Under the pieces are notes generated by a model that was not told the origin of the DNA, searched no databases, and was given only the letters and a program-made list of their open reading frames with translations. This document shows positions 9,756 through 22,297 of a DNA stretch of 64,000 bases, piece after piece. Location of the stretch: the NCBI GenBank assembly GCA_030068145.1, contig JAPJBO010000494.1, forward strand, positions 103,636-167,635, given 5' to 3'. How positions within the stretch are numbered: the stretch's first letter is position 1; each line of letters starts with the position of its first letter. This stretch comes from Diplonema papillatum. Taxonomy: Eukaryota > Euglenozoa > Diplonemea > Diplonemida > Diplonemidae. The position numbers were made by a program, and so were the translations under genes.

Positions 9756-11369
9756 ATGCGTATTTTCAGCGTCGCAGCCGCGCTGTTGGCATGCTCAGCT
9801 GCTGCTCAAGACACGACAGTGCAAACTGTGTACGGCCCCGTGCAGGGTCGCGTGAACGAGAAGTCAGGAAACCAGTACTTTTTTGGAATTCGTTACGCTG
9901 CCCCCCCCGTCGGCAAATTACGCTATGCTCCTCCTGCGGCACCTGAGCCGTGGACGGAACCAAAGGTGCTCGGTGACCACCCAGAGCCGGAGTGCGCGCA
10001 GGCTAACATGAACGGAGTTATCCAAGGTCAAGAAGACTGCTTGACTCTCGACGTCTACCGTCCGAACACTGGGGCGTCAGGCTTGCCGGTGTTGGTTTGG
10101 ATTTACGGCGGTGGGTTTGTATCCGGCGATGACGACTCGGGAGATAGGTACAATGGCGACAAGTTCGCGGCGTACCAAAACGTCATTGTTGTGGCGATGA
10201 ACTACCGCCTCGGGTCTCTCGGGTTCCTCGCTCTGCCAGCACTCAAGGGTGAGCACAACACGACTGGCAACTACGGGTTGCTCGACCAGCAGTTTGCGTT
10301 GAAATGGGTTCATGAAAATGTGGCCGCCTTCGGAGGCGATCCCGCGAAAGTGACCATTTTCGGCCAGAGCGCCGGCGCCGTGTCCGTGGTGGCCCAGCTC
10401 AGCATGCCGGCGTCTCAAAGGTACTTCCGCGCAGCCATCGCGGAAAGCAGTCTGCCTGTAGGCGACATCTCGTGGGCGTCATACGAGAATGCGACAGCGT
10501 TTGGCCACGCTTTCGTGGAGAAGGTAGGCTGCAACACTACAGATATGCTCGCTTGCCTGCGCAACCTGCCAGTAACAGAGGCTCTCGAGCCTGAGCTCGA
10601 CTGGAGGAGAAACTACCCAGGCGACTTCTCTGAGATCGCCCCTCGATTGATGCCTGTCATGCCGTATTGGCCAGTCATCGACGGCAGCACCTTGCCCATG
10701 TCCCCGATCGACCTGGCCGAATCGGGGGGTTTCCCGGACAAACCGTTCATTATGGGCACCAACAAGGACGAAGGCACCGTTTTTTCGGAGTTGACACCGC
10801 TCATGGTCAACGTGAAACCACCCGTCGCCTTCCCTTTGACGCAGCATGGCTTCAACCAGACGATGCTTCACTTTTTCAATGCGACCACAGCCCGTGCGAT
10901 CATCGACTTCTACGCGAATGCGTCAAGTCCTACCGTCGCTGCGAACACCGTCATCCGCGATTACATCTTCGCCTGTGCTGCCAGACATCTTTTGCGGACC
11001 ATTTTGTCACGGACTCCCAACCGGCAGTCACCGCTTTACACTTATCAGTTCCGACCGAACTTGCACGACAGCTACTTCGGTGATTACCACTCCGCCGAGA
11101 TTCCGTTTGTTTTCAACCAGAGCAGCCCGTTTTGGACCGCCGAGTTGAAGGACCTTTCAACGGTGATGCACTCGTACTGGGCATCCATGGCAACTGAAGG
11201 CAAACCTTCGTGCCCGCAATGCCCGGGTTGGAACCAATATGCTTTCGACAAGGCAACCGACACCGACAACTATCTCGTCTTCGAGACACCGACTCCGAGG
11301 AATGACAAAAACCTCCTCTCGAGCACGTGCGACTTCTGGGACAGAATTGGTTACAAGCAGAATCCATGA
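9756..11369 (+). CDS. Secreted type-B carboxylesterase B
   Basis: Uninterrupted 537-residue paralogue of the upstream esterase, similar along its whole length including the C-terminal CDFWD.IGY.QNP ending. The start is ATG 9756 (the GTG at 9735 is not needed) and gives a signal peptide (MRIFS + AAALLACSAAAQ). Triad: Ser205 in GQSAGA, Glu339 in NKDEGT, His445 in DYHSAEIPF; oxyanion segment YGGGF. Compared with paralogue A, the residue before the nucleophile is Gln rather than Glu and the oxyanion segment has Gly rather than Ala, so substrate range may differ. Tandem duplication followed by divergence is the simplest origin. Confidence 0.92.
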   Translation: MRIFSVAAALLACSAAAQDTTVQTVYGPVQGRVNEKSGNQYFFGIRYAAPPVGKLRYAPPAAPEPWTEPKVLGDHPEPECAQANMNGVIQGQEDCLTLDVYRPNTGASGLPVLVWIYGGGFVSGDDDSGDRYNGDKFAAYQNVIVVAMNYRLGSLGFLALPALKGEHNTTGNYGLLDQQFALKWVHENVAAFGGDPAKVTIFGQSAGAVSVVAQLSMPASQRYFRAAIAESSLPVGDISWASYENATAFGHAFVEKVGCNTTDMLACLRNLPVTEALEPELDWRRNYPGDFSEIAPRLMPVMPYWPVIDGSTLPMSPIDLAESGGFPDKPFIMGTNKDEGTVFSELTPLMVNVKPPVAFPLTQHGFNQTMLHFFNATTARAIIDFYANASSPTVAANTVIRDYIFACAARHLLRTILSRTPNRQSPLYTYQFRPNLHDSYFGDYHSAEIPFVFNQSSPFWTAELKDLSTVMHSYWASMATEGKPSCPQCPGWNQYAFDKATDTDNYLVFETPTPRNDKNLLSSTCDFWDRIGYKQNP

Positions 11370-12582
11370 GCAGCGGCACTGCATGGTGTCAACTCCAGTG
11401 TCTCCTGGAACTGCACCGAATTACCCGCCGTTGTTTCGGTAGTCTGTATCGACATCAACTTCCGGTGATGAATCCGGCCGCAGAATTTGGTGGACTGCCT
11501 TCAGCACACGGTCACGTGGGGCTGCTTTGCCATTGCTTCGCTGTCGTTTTCCCCCACTTTGTATCGAGCGCAGCTGCATCTCCTCGGACAGTTTCCACGC
11601 AACGGGCGTGCCGACCTTCCTCCACAAGCATCGTGCAACAACAAGAATGTTTTGCCCTTCGGGGCTTCGTGAGAGCCAGCGCGTGGTATTGATATCGCTC
11701 TCTTCAACGTCACCGCGTTCGATTGCTACGAACACGGAATCCGTGCAAACAAAGCTATCCGACGCCGAACCAGAGCGACGAAAACACCTTCGGTTGGTCA
11801 GCAATCAAAGAAGCTTCGTAGTTCGCGCAGGTTTCGCACCTTGTTGAACTGATAGCAACTGACTGTGCAGACGTACACGACCTGCAACCACAAACGCTTA
11901 CCAGAGCGATTTATTTCATTGGGACCAACACACGAAAATGATTCTGCACATTCTGCACTCCAGTCCATCGTGTTTGACACGCACGTATACCAAATATTCC
12001 AACTTTTTTGTTCAATTGCGGGGGCGACACTTCCATGCGCCAACCGCGAGTTTCTACACCGCATTCTGGCTTTGTATGCAAGCCGCTGTCGCAAAAGGCG
12101 ACGCGGGTTCGTTTCACTCAATTTACGAGTTCAGGTTGACTTTCAACGAAGACTGCAAATCGGTAGCAGGTTGAAATCACCCCGCGTGATTTCTGATCCA
12201 GTGCTTCAATCCTTTTCCCTACCCTGCATTGCATGAGTGGCTCAATGGAAGAACGCTTGACTGCGTCTGTTGGTGGTAGCAACACTGAAGTTTCTCTCAG
12301 TGTTGGGTGCTCTCTAGCGAAGAGGGTGCAGGTGCTGCCATCTTCTTGCGTTTTAGAGATCATTGTTGCAATCGTTACAAGGGGCTTTCGACGCCACCTC
12401 CCTGCGCAGTACCAGGTATAGCGGTTAGATCCTCAGGCTAGTACCGAGCACCCCATGCAGCTCGTGCTAATCTGTGCTTTCACCCCTCACGTCCCCGACC
12501 ACGGTATCCGAATCTCGTAGATCATTAATCACGAATGATTGGGCAATCCACTTGCTAATCAGGTTCAAGGGGTGGCGTAAAG
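11370..12582. other. Intergenic region
   Basis: 1.2 kb; short ORFs on both strands show no family features and no repeats were seen. Presumably 3' UTR of esterase B and the leader of NAA25. Confidence 0.55.
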
Positions 12583-15500
12583 ATGTCTCGGGGTCCAATC
12601 CCTGGGGAGGCGAAGCTGATGGCGATTCTAGACTGCATAGACAACAGGCAGTATCGCCAAGGGCTGAAAATGATGAAAACAGTGAAGCAGCAAAGCCAGC
12701 TTCTTGATGCGATGAAGGTGTTGTGTCTCCAAAAGACCGGCAGCCACGAAGCGGCACGGCAGGTTGCTCTTGCAGTGGTCAACGAGCAACGCGGTTTCGA
12801 CAATGAAACCTCGGTACAGATGCTCTCGAAGTGCATGCGTCGTATGAAACTCGACTCCGAATTCGCGCGCGAGCTGCACCGAACCTGCGAGGCATTGTCG
12901 TGGCAAAACGACTTTCTGGTGCGCTATCTTGCCGCGGAGTACGTCGCCATGCGGGACTGGCCCTCTCTTCAAAAGCTGTCGGTGAAACTCTTCAAAAAGG
13001 ACAAGCTTCCGAAGTACCAAGTGTGGTCGATCATGGCCAACTTGTACCAAGCCCCGGAAGGCGATCCATCTGCGATGCTGTTGGTTCTGTCGAGCAAAAT
13101 GCTTGAAAAACTGATCAGCGAGAAGTCGGTCACACAACCCGCCTCGCGCGACGTCGTGTGGACATACATCCACTGTCTGAAACGAATGAACAAGACCGAG
13201 GACGCCCTTCGGTACTTATCGTCGGAAGCCGCTGCGGATGCGTACCCGATGGAGGCGGACAGACTGGCTTTGCTTTGCGAATTGTACGAGTCCTTGGGAA
13301 ACTCGCAAGCGAGGAACGCGATTTCGAAACACGTGTTGACAGCGTACAAAGATGAGCGGGATGACTGGGCCTGGTGGACTGCTTACTTCACCACGCTCAC
13401 GGATCTTGTTGCCAATGATCCGGCGTCTCTCGACACAGTAGTAATCCCTACTAGGCACGGGACAGAGGCACAATCTCTGCGCTTCGACTCGTCATTTGAC
13501 TCCGCGACGGCATTCCTGAGCGACATCAAAGATTTGGAAGACCAGGTCTCGATCGACGGTCCTTTCCGACGACCGCGCAGGGCTGCCAAGCTAGCCACTC
13601 TTCATCTGACATGGCTCCAAGTGCAGCAAGGCGCATCGTCCCTCGGGAACGATTGGGTGCAAGGCATAGCGGCGTTCTTGGCAATGCTAAAGTACAAACC
13701 GCAGGGACACATGGATGTGGCAAAGTTCTACCCCGCGGTACAGAAGGAAGGGCTGGCGGAGAAATTGGTGGAGGCAATCGGAGCACCTGCAGACAGCGAC
13801 GAGGCCTGCACTTCATCGCCCGAAGCGCTCAGGCACAAATTGCTTGAGTACAAGGTCAAAATCGCAACCGGCGTATTCGACAATGCGTCCGATGACGTCA
13901 CCCTCATGACGGTGCAATCCCTGATGAACCTCTACGAGCGATCACTTCCGCTGTCCAAAAACCTCGAGTGGAGCGAAAAGAGGTACGAAGACGACTGCGT
14001 GCATCTGGCCTGCCTCGTCTGCCTGCAAAAATACGCCGAAACCACGAACAAGCGCTGGCTGGCCCAGTGTCTCGTCAACCTTCAGGCCCTTGTCACCCCC
14101 AAAAACAACACCCAGCTGCAGATGTGGCTCCTGCTTCTATCGCCCATTCTCGGGATATCCCGAACCGGCGTCGCAGAAGAGCTTGACATCAAGGCAGTCA
14201 TGCTCGAAAGCCTTGCGTATCTGTTGCACAGTACGTACCTCACACTCGAGCCGAGAGACGCGGCGAGTAGGCAAATGGCTCGCATCGCCGACTGGCACCT
14301 GAAAACAGTTGCCGACTACCCCGAAATCTCGCAGAAAGCATGGCACAATGCGCTGTGCGTCAAGATCGGTGACGGCGACCGCTTCACCAGATGCTTGGCA
14401 GGTTCCATTGTGCGCAGGGAGGCCACAGTCGAGGGGATAGCGTGCAATTCAGTCCTTGACGTGTCGCTTAACGAAGCGCAGATGCTGGAGTACCTTCAGA
14501 ACCATGTCCACGAAGCGTTGGAAAGCGACATGCGAGTCAGCCCGGTCTTCGACAACAAAGATCTTGAGTGTGTTGCTGCCACCCTTCTTTGTGCGCCGAG
14601 TACCGACAGAAGCAACCTCTTAATGAATACCCTCTTGAGCAGCACAAACGCCACGCACGACGTATGTTAGTTTGTCTCCTTCATCCTGCGCACATTCTAT
14701 CCTTTTTGAGCTTCGATATCTGGCTTCTATCGATCAAACGGCAGATAGTAGTCGCCTCAGTGTGCTTCCAGATCACATGCTCTATCGGGGATGAGGTGGT
14801 GAGCGGGGGAGATTAATGCTTTGCGATAAGAGATTTTTGAGGGAGCTTTTCACTGCAAACCCTGGGAGCATACATCGCGAGGGGAGAAATGTGACAAGCC
14901 TAGCGGCGGCTTTGCGTTCAAACAACCACACTTCACAGCCACAAACTCACCGCCTTCCGTATGCCGTGGCGCAGTACCAAACGCTTCGAGCCATGAAGGC
15001 ACTTCTGCAAGTATCAACTGCGCCAAAAGCCTCGGACGAGCCGAAGAAGCCCGTGAAGAAGGGCAAGGACAAGAAGCAAAGCAAGGAACCTCCGCCGGTC
15101 AAAGAAGTCACGAAAGTGGCTCCCGCGGTGGACCAGCAGGCCGTCTGCTCAGGTATGACTTTGGGGTCCTGAGTCCTCCTGTTCGAGTGAAACCGAGTCC
15201 CATTCGACGTCGGCGATCGACGTTTTTGCGTGCGGGCTCAACCGGCATATTATTATTGTTCTAGTGTGCGCGTGCAGTCACCACATATTTGCAGTTTGTC
15301 ACCGTGCGCTGCCAACCGTAACCTTACTGAGATAATACAAGCGTGCTTTTTCCATCCAACAGAACTTTCCTAACGAAGCTCTTTGCAGTAAGAAGTCAAT
15401 GGGAGCGTGTCGCACGAGGTGTATGCACAGTGCTGGCACGGAACACGCGGACTTTTTGTATCCCTCCCTTCTGACGAATGGAATGTGGTGACCTGTGCTT

Positions 15501-16893
15501 CGCATGCCAAGAACACCACACAGATGACGCGAAAGCAGCGAAGGAAGCGTGGTCGCAGATACCAGCCGGCGCTCTTAAACACCTTGCCGACGATGTCACC
15601 GCGTATGTACTCTTGAACCGGGGAAAGGAATCAGGAGACAACTGTGATTCGATCGAGGGGAGTACCCCTCGTACTCCAACCCACCAAGTACTTGAAGGTA
15701 CAACGTATACCGAATTCCAACCAGAAGATACGGTGACTTCGGCAGGTCACCACATGTTCGCAGGCATTGCTCCGCGTTAAGGATGGCTTCCCCACAAGTA
15801 CGGTTGTGTGCTCTGCCAGGGGTTGAGCTGAATTGGCTTGACTACCCACTGTCGATAACGAGTTCGTCACTACAAGAACCATGAGCATACAACACTACAG
15901 ACAAGCGGGAACTGCTCTGCTGAGCGCTGTATTCCACCTTGTGGAGAGTCTCAGCCACAACGACTCGACTTCTGACGACGCACTCAAAGCTGTGTGCGAG
16001 CACCTTGCTGCCGTCGCTGTGTTACTCGAAAGCCAAAGTGAACCATGGAAGGACAGCCGCTTTCATGACACGAAGCACATCGTCTTCCTATTTCGGCAGG
16101 TCCTCCCTTACACGACACGATGTTTGCGACACTGCATCGGGTACTTCAAGCTCAGTGCCCATGTCAAGGAACCCGCTCAGCTCGACGACGCTTTGCAAAA
16201 GCTGCTGTCGGCACTCGGCAACGTCCTTGCATCTTGCCGCCCGTTTTCCTCCGCCCTCAAGAAGTCACCTTCGGATCGAGAGGGCGCAGCAAAAACGTTG
16301 TCAGGTCTGTATTCGTCGAAGTGGTTTTGTAGCTTGTGTGGAAGACCTAGCACGAGATGTTCTGGATTCACGACAAAATCCATCCCACCTTTGTTAACCT
16401 TGATAGACACGAGTGTTGACAGTCAAGCTTGCGTGTCTATCAAAACGCGTCGGATGGCAGCATGCTGTGCTAAATCACTTAAACCAGGGTTTACACGCAA
16501 GCAAAGCAACACTCCTGCTACGTCAACATTACAACAAAGCTGTCTGCAGTACATGAGTCCAAGCACTTCACACGCTGAAGCCGAAGGGCAGGTTCCGCAT
16601 TTGGTGACACATACACATTCCCTTCTTTTCTATCCTCTTTCCAGTCAGTTCTTTTGCCATTGAACTTTTACACAACTACAGACCTCACCGAAGCGGGCGC
16701 AGAAACCGAATGGTGCGGCAGCGACAAAGCACTCGTTGATCTGTCGCAACGGGCCGTGGCAACCTGGTCGGCATCGATGAAAAGGTATCATTGCTCACAA
16801 CCAGCAACACAAGCGTTGCCACCGCGTCGTTTCAGTCACTTTCTTTGCCCTGCACAGACCCCGCCGCAAAAGCTGCCATTGTACGGTTGTTAG
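12583..16893 (+). CDS. NAA25: NatB N-terminal acetyltransferase auxiliary subunit (NAA25/MDM20), five exons
   Basis: Proposed exons: 12583-14661, 14939-15152, 15524-15602, 15901-16304, 16682-16893. Donors are GTATGT, GTATGA, GTATGT and GTCTGT; acceptors end CACAG, CACAG, TACAG and TACAG. All four junction phases agree (0, 1, 2, 1), giving 995 residues, near the ~970 of human NAA25. The N-terminal half is a helical TPR-like array: LDNRQYRQGLKMM, LCLQKTGSHEAA and QVWSIMANLY resemble the start of NAA25, and DDWAWWTAYFTTL resembles its DDWQFYLTYF segment. Exon 2 carries a Lys-rich linker, also seen near the end of the human protein. NAA25 anchors the catalytic subunit NAA20 to ribosomes; the complex acetylates Met-Asp/Glu/Asn/Gln N-termini. 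The last exon end is uncertain: a 51-base in-frame intron (16785-16835) could be removed or retained without changing the stop. Confidence 0.78.
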
Positions 16894-18103
16894 CCGGCTT
16901 CTGCAGTCACGCCGTGGTACACTTTCGGGGTTTGAATGTCGATGCACAAGTAGCGCAATCCAGCGGACAAGGTTGTGCTCCGTTTCTGTTAGCAAACCCA
17001 GCAAAGGGCAGCAACGCGACCCCACAAGATACGAATGTGCCGGGAAACGAATAATGCACACAACCACAGAATAATCCGCTTTGCGGAAGAAACCGAATCT
17101 GACGTCAGCAGTCTCGCTCAAGACCTCGCGAAAAAGTAGGGGACGAGCAGAACAGGCCGCGTGAGACCCAGAAGCTGCTTGTATCAGATGGTCCCTGCAC
17201 ATTAACTCGTGTCTCGCGCCACTTTTTTAGTACTTACAATCATGTGGGTCGCTCTGCAAGGTATTGCGAAGGCTAAAAAGACGTAGGCAGCGTGTTTTGG
17301 CGGCTGATTAGAATTGTTAGCGAAAGAGGCTTTCTTTCGTTTTAAGAGTAGGACTTCTGGTCAACCGCAAACCCGCCCTATCTATGATCGGACAAGGTGC
17401 ATCAACGGCGTCAATCCGCTGTGCGCATGCAGGCAAGAAGAGGGCACACTGGTCATCACTTGTGGGTGACGTTGCCAATCCGCTATCGATACAACATATG
17501 AGGGTAACAACCTCCCCGTTTACCCTCGTATGCCCGAACTTCCTCATTAGAGCTGCTGTAGAGCTGAGGGTCTCAACTCCTTTTTGCTTAAACTTTCCTT
17601 TCTTCAAAGGTATCCGCCGCATCATCGTTGTGTTCCTCGCGCAGGATTGTTTTTTTCCACCGGTTCGGGCATTTCATGATTTTGCACGAACGGAATGACA
17701 CACACATAGACCCAGTGGAAAACCTTGGTAGCGTGGTCCCATCAGCATGCCGCGGACTCCCCACCACGAAGGCCCCGATAGGCTGCAAAGTTAAGGAGCT
17801 TTGAGGGGTCTCCATGAAGCTCTAGAGTTTGCTAGTCCATTGTAAGCGCTTTGAATTGAATGAAGACGGGAATGTGAACCCAGCGATCTCCGCGAGCACG
17901 GATCTTGGATAAAACTCTGTAGTCAGCGCGGCAGCCAGCGGCAACCTATTTCTCACAGGACTTTTGTGGGTCGTGGGGGGTTGTCGGGGTACTGCATGAT
18001 CAACAGTGTTGCTGACAGTGGCGCGCGGGAAGAGGACGAGAGGCGGTGCATCGGGAAGGAAGAGCTTCCTGTTCACTTGCACAGTTCGATCAAGGTGAGT
18101 GTA
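16894..18103. other. Intergenic region
   Basis: 1.2 kb. A frame at ~16858-17054 reads like protein (AAIVRLLAGFCSHAVV) but its phase does not fit the preceding exon, so it is not included in NAA25. Otherwise nothing recognised. Confidence 0.5.
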
Positions 18104-18143
18104 GGCTCTAAGGCTCTAAGGCTCTAAGGCTCTAAGGCTCTAA
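18104..18143 (+). repeat. Five perfect tandem copies of the octamer GGCTCTAA
   Basis: Copies start at 18104, 18112, 18120, 18128 and 18136, ending 18 bases before the ATG of the PH-like gene. A GTGAGT (donor-like) sits just before the array (18095). The reverse strand reads TTAGAGCC. It lies in the presumed 5' leader. Confidence 0.95.
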
Positions 18144-18161
18144 GGTGTCGCCAGCTGGGCG

Positions 18162-21159
18162 ATGCCGCTCATCCAGTCAGCGCAGCCGCATGACTCCGTG
18201 AAAGATGTCTTTGGCGCTTGCAAACACGTGTACCTGTTCAGATTCGTGAAGAGGGTCTCTCGCAAGGCCAGCCGAACCGGGCAAGAACGGATACTGATTG
18301 CCAGCGCCACCGATATCTTCATGTGCGACTTGGATGCGCACGTGAAGCGCGTGGTCCGCCTTAGGGACATCGACAAAGTGTTCATTCAAGAGAAACGCGG
18401 CGGAGCGCGGTTCATTTTCACAATGCGAGCAAAGCCTGGAGCGAAGGATCCGTACCCGTTCATGTTCGACTCCTTCTTCTTACTGAGGAACAGGGATGCC
18501 AACGACTGGTACGAGTTGTTGCAAGTGGTGAACAAGTTGAGAATGGCAGTGACCGGCATGTCCTTACCGGCACAAAGGATAGACCCGGAAGAGAATGTTG
18601 ACGACCTGCTCAACGAAGCATTCGGCCATCACCACGCCCGTGAAAAGAGTGAAGACGAAAACTCCAACGAGCCCGCGCGTCTGGCATCCTTAACTGAACA
18701 CGCTTTCGAAACTGTGTACAACAATGGCCCGCTGAAAGGGGTCAACCTCGAAGCCCGCTTGAACAGCCCTACCGCCAACGGTTCAGCGAACAAAAGAGCG
18801 TCGGCAGAGCGGCCAAAACCGTTTGAACCTGTTCGCAAGGCAGAACCTGTTCCCAAGGGCGAGTCCACTCCAAAAGTCCAATCAGTCGCTGGGGCAGAAT
18901 CTTCTGGCGTCGGGCAGCGAATGCACCCCGGTGAATGGAGAGGAACAGACCGGGACCAGTGGTGCTCCCTGCAGTCGAAGGTCGACGGCCCGTTGTGCAC
19001 CCACGGCGACACCATCCAACGGCCGCACTGGTCTTGCTGCGGAAGAACCATGAACGATGCCGAACCGTGTCTGCTGACACAGGCATCGACACGGGTACCC
19101 CACTACCGTATATCTCCCAAAAGCGACTCCCCGCTGCAGCCTAAAAAGCGTACCGGCGACCTGCACGTGCATGGGGACGATGGGAGGTACTATGACCCCC
19201 CGAAGGCTGGCGTTAAGAATCTGCATGCACAAGTCCGAACTTTGTCCCACGAGCCCCGAAAGCCGTTTCTGACCAACGACGACCACCCAGAACGACCCCT
19301 GGTTGACGGGAAGCCTCGCACTGGAAAGCACGATGCGCGCCACCCATTTGTGGCGGGCATGCGGAAGAAGTACGAGGGAAAGTCCAACAATTTGCTTCCT
19401 GAGCGGGCCTCGTCGGAAGGAGACACAGCGACTACCGACGAGTTGGTTATGAAGTCGCTCGCCGGCGTCAAACAATCAAAGAAACTGGTCAGCCCAGTCA
19501 AAGAGCAGCTCATCCGACGGCTCAGGAGGAGGCAAGGCGCACGCGACCTCCTCAGCGAAAGCGTGGCGTCCGACTCAACGTTCAAACCGTTTGGCGAACC
19601 GGTGCCAGGGAAACCTTTGCCACCGCACTACGCCGCTCCCCCCTTCATGCATGACCCTCTCATGCCGGAAGTCTTCGACTCTTTCGACGGCTCGCCGCTG
19701 CTGCAACTCCCTTCGCGCAAGCAAAAGCGCTCTCACAAAAAATACAAGCGCTTCCCGGGGGCCCCACAAGACGACTTTCGCAGCGAGCTTCCGAGTCCAG
19801 ATGAACTGGTCAGGGACATGGACAAGGTATGCTTTACATCAGTTCGACACGTCGGGTGCTTTCACCTGATTCGTAGTTGCCCTCACATCCCACGTGGGTT
19901 CGGCCTGGACGGACCCGGCAGGTGAGCAGCGACAATTTCCCTGCGAGCACATATGTACCGAGGAATGCCTGCTACACGGGACCAAGCTTCACGTGCTCAG
20001 GTTGCGGTATTGCAGAGCCACTGACCTATGGGTCAAGTGGCTACCGTTCACTTACAGCATCGGTATACCTCGGGGGTTGTCGCTGGAGAACCTGTAGAGA
20101 CGGGTTTTCAGAGGGCAGAGCGGAAGAGTTTATGACACTGCGCTACCTCCGACCCAACTTTTGCATGCCGCCGTTGAACGTTACACTTTTGCCCCAGAGC
20201 GAACTTCTGCTTCTTCTTGTTGGAGCTTGTCTACAAGCCCTCACTTACGCGAGCTCGAACGAGGCACGACGCTCTATTTATTGGTCCTGCAAAATATATC
20301 AAATTACTATCAGGCACCCCCGACCCGCGCTTCCTACTTTCATCGCCACTCGCGCAGCCATCTGCAGCTGGTAGGTGCCCCGAGAACGAGTCCGGTAAAG
20401 CTGCACGAGGACATGTGGGCAAACATACCCGGGCCCACCATTGAAGATCGACCGCGGGAAAAGCATCACCGCCACAAGTCGCACAAGGCCGTGAAACAAC
20501 ACAAAAAGCAACTGCGCAATGAAAGTAACGCGATTGTTGAGTCGATATTCGGACCGCCAGACACCAATGCCTCCACGGGAAAAGGATCTCTGTGTGACGT
20601 TGTTGTGCGGGCAGAACGCGAAGGCGAGCCACCATACCAGCAAGCTCCGACTGTCAAGCGCAGGTTCGCAGTGGTCGAATGGGAAGGGCTGGGCCCGTGC
20701 GTTGTGCTTACGACGTTAGACAAGGAAATGACAGGTCTCCGACCGGAGAGTACTGGTTGGACCGAGTACATGCAGTGCAGCCATCTGCGCAAGGCCGGAT
20801 ACGCCTCTAACGATCTCGATACAATCATTCTTTCCACCGGCCTGCAACACTGGCTCATCCACATGTCGACCACTGCAGCTGCCAAATGGCTAGCTGTTGT
20901 TTATGACTGCTGCTATTGGCTCAGACCGACCGCTGATGGTACGCCATACACAGCCCCCGGGCACGGCACGCTGCCTCCCGGCACATACATTGGAAGTTCA
21001 AATCCCATTCTGCCTACACCTCTTACACGAACAACTCTGAAGCAAAATGCAGGTGCCGGGAAGCTGACAAACATTGTTCAGATAGGTCCTGGCGTGCACA
21101 CCAGTGTCAAGCCGGAAACCCTACAACCATCTCGTTCAGACTGGTACGCTGTACTATAA
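18162..21159 (+). CDS. PH-like domain protein, unknown function (two or three exons)
   Basis: Exon 1 is 18162-19826, ending in a GTATGC donor (phase 0); exon 2 is 20368-21159 with acceptor CTGCAG (a second phase-0 acceptor at 20313 is also possible). This gives 818 residues. Residues ~15-130 look like a PH-like fold: 'RILIASATDIFMCDLD' followed by 'VVRLRDIDKVFIQ' and a final helix 'DANDWYELLQVVNKLR', the pattern of PH-like modules common in flagellate proteins. The middle is polar, basic and probably disordered. Exon 2 contains a Lys/His-rich stretch and a second compact region (KRRFAVVEWEGLGPCVVLTT ... LQHWLIHM) that may be another beta-rich domain. A third exon 21281-21628 is possible with donor GTACTA at 21151, phase 0, reading WYA|FWLGPKKE and extending the product to ~931 residues. 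No enzyme motif seen. Confidence 0.6.
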
Positions 21160-22297
21160 ACGGAACTAGCGTTTCGATTCACATCTTTATCATGCGACTT
21201 AATCGTCGAAAATTCTATACAACCAACTAGATCCTTAGCCATTTCTTGTTTGTTTCTGAGGTTAGCTCCTTCGGTTGCAGTTTTGGCTCGGTCCCAAGAA
21301 AGAAGTGAGTGCTGCAGCGACCGGGCCAGGAGTGGCGGACAAGCCAGCGAACAATCAACAATTAGACCACGCACGCCTGATCCGCAACATCCGTGACTGG
21401 CGACTCCTACACGTCACTCACAGAAAGATCGTTGCCCTCGCCAAATATGGCTTCGTTTATGTCTCCAATTCCGCGGTATTTGATTCGACTCGATCACCGA
21501 CTGGACAGCAATACTGTTCGGATTGGGCCGAACTCGGGGAGTTGTTTCAACATCTTTTTCGAAAAACGATGAAACAACAGCCAGAGGAACTTCCCGGAAC
21601 CAAAAAAGACGGGTGCCCCCATTGGTGATCTAGTTGACTTGGACCAAAAATTGTGAAATGAATCGAGTGCCGCGAAATTGGTGATATATCCGCTTTGAAG
21701 CGCCCTGCGCTTGTAGTTAGATAGCAAGCATCACACACACCCAGGCGTAGTGTTGATTGAGTCTTGTGTTTTAGCTTTGTCGTCTTCTCTCTCAGACCTG
21801 TCAATACGCCTTTTCCGAACATCGCGTCTGCTTACAAGAATCAGCTCAAACATTCCCTCCAACCCCCTTCCCGTTCTATTGTCTTGCTGCCAATTAGACG
21901 GAGAGCGAGCGTCAATTCAGTAGCATTCGCATAGGCAGCCCTGTAAGCTGTAAGTCATTGTTTTTTGTAAGACCAGCCACAGTCAATGTTTATCAATCAT
22001 TGCACCTGAAAGCTCCCAGAGAAGTATCCGCGACTTTTAAGCTCAGGTGTCCGCTCCCACGCGACAATCATTCTCTTTTTGCCACGTCGGCCTAAGTTTG
22101 GGGCAGTGGCACCCATGTGATACAGCTTGGAGTGCTCGCGAGAATTCTGCTGTATGAATTGATTTGTAAACGAGTTGCGTATTCACAAGATGATTCGAAA
22201 GAAGAAGTAACAGCGAGAGAGTAGCGTATTCGACCCCGTACATATAACCCACAGGGTGAGTGGGGTACTGCCAAAGCGGATCGACCCGAGAGTGGTG
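21160..22297. other. Intergenic region, possibly containing a third exon of the PH-like gene
   Basis: The stretch 21281-21628 reads as coding (LDHARLIRNIRDWRLLHVTHRKIVALAKYG) after a good acceptor TTGCAG at 21275-21280. It is best seen as a candidate exon of the upstream gene. From 21630 to 22297 nothing else is recognised; 'ataacccacag' at 22244-22254 may be the acceptor for the next gene. Confidence 0.45.

Noticed and set aside
15407-15616. Alternative frame reading WHGTRGLFVSLPSDEWNVVTC
   Set aside because: It lies in the proposed NAA25 intron 2; the phase-compatible exon begins at 15524 in another frame.
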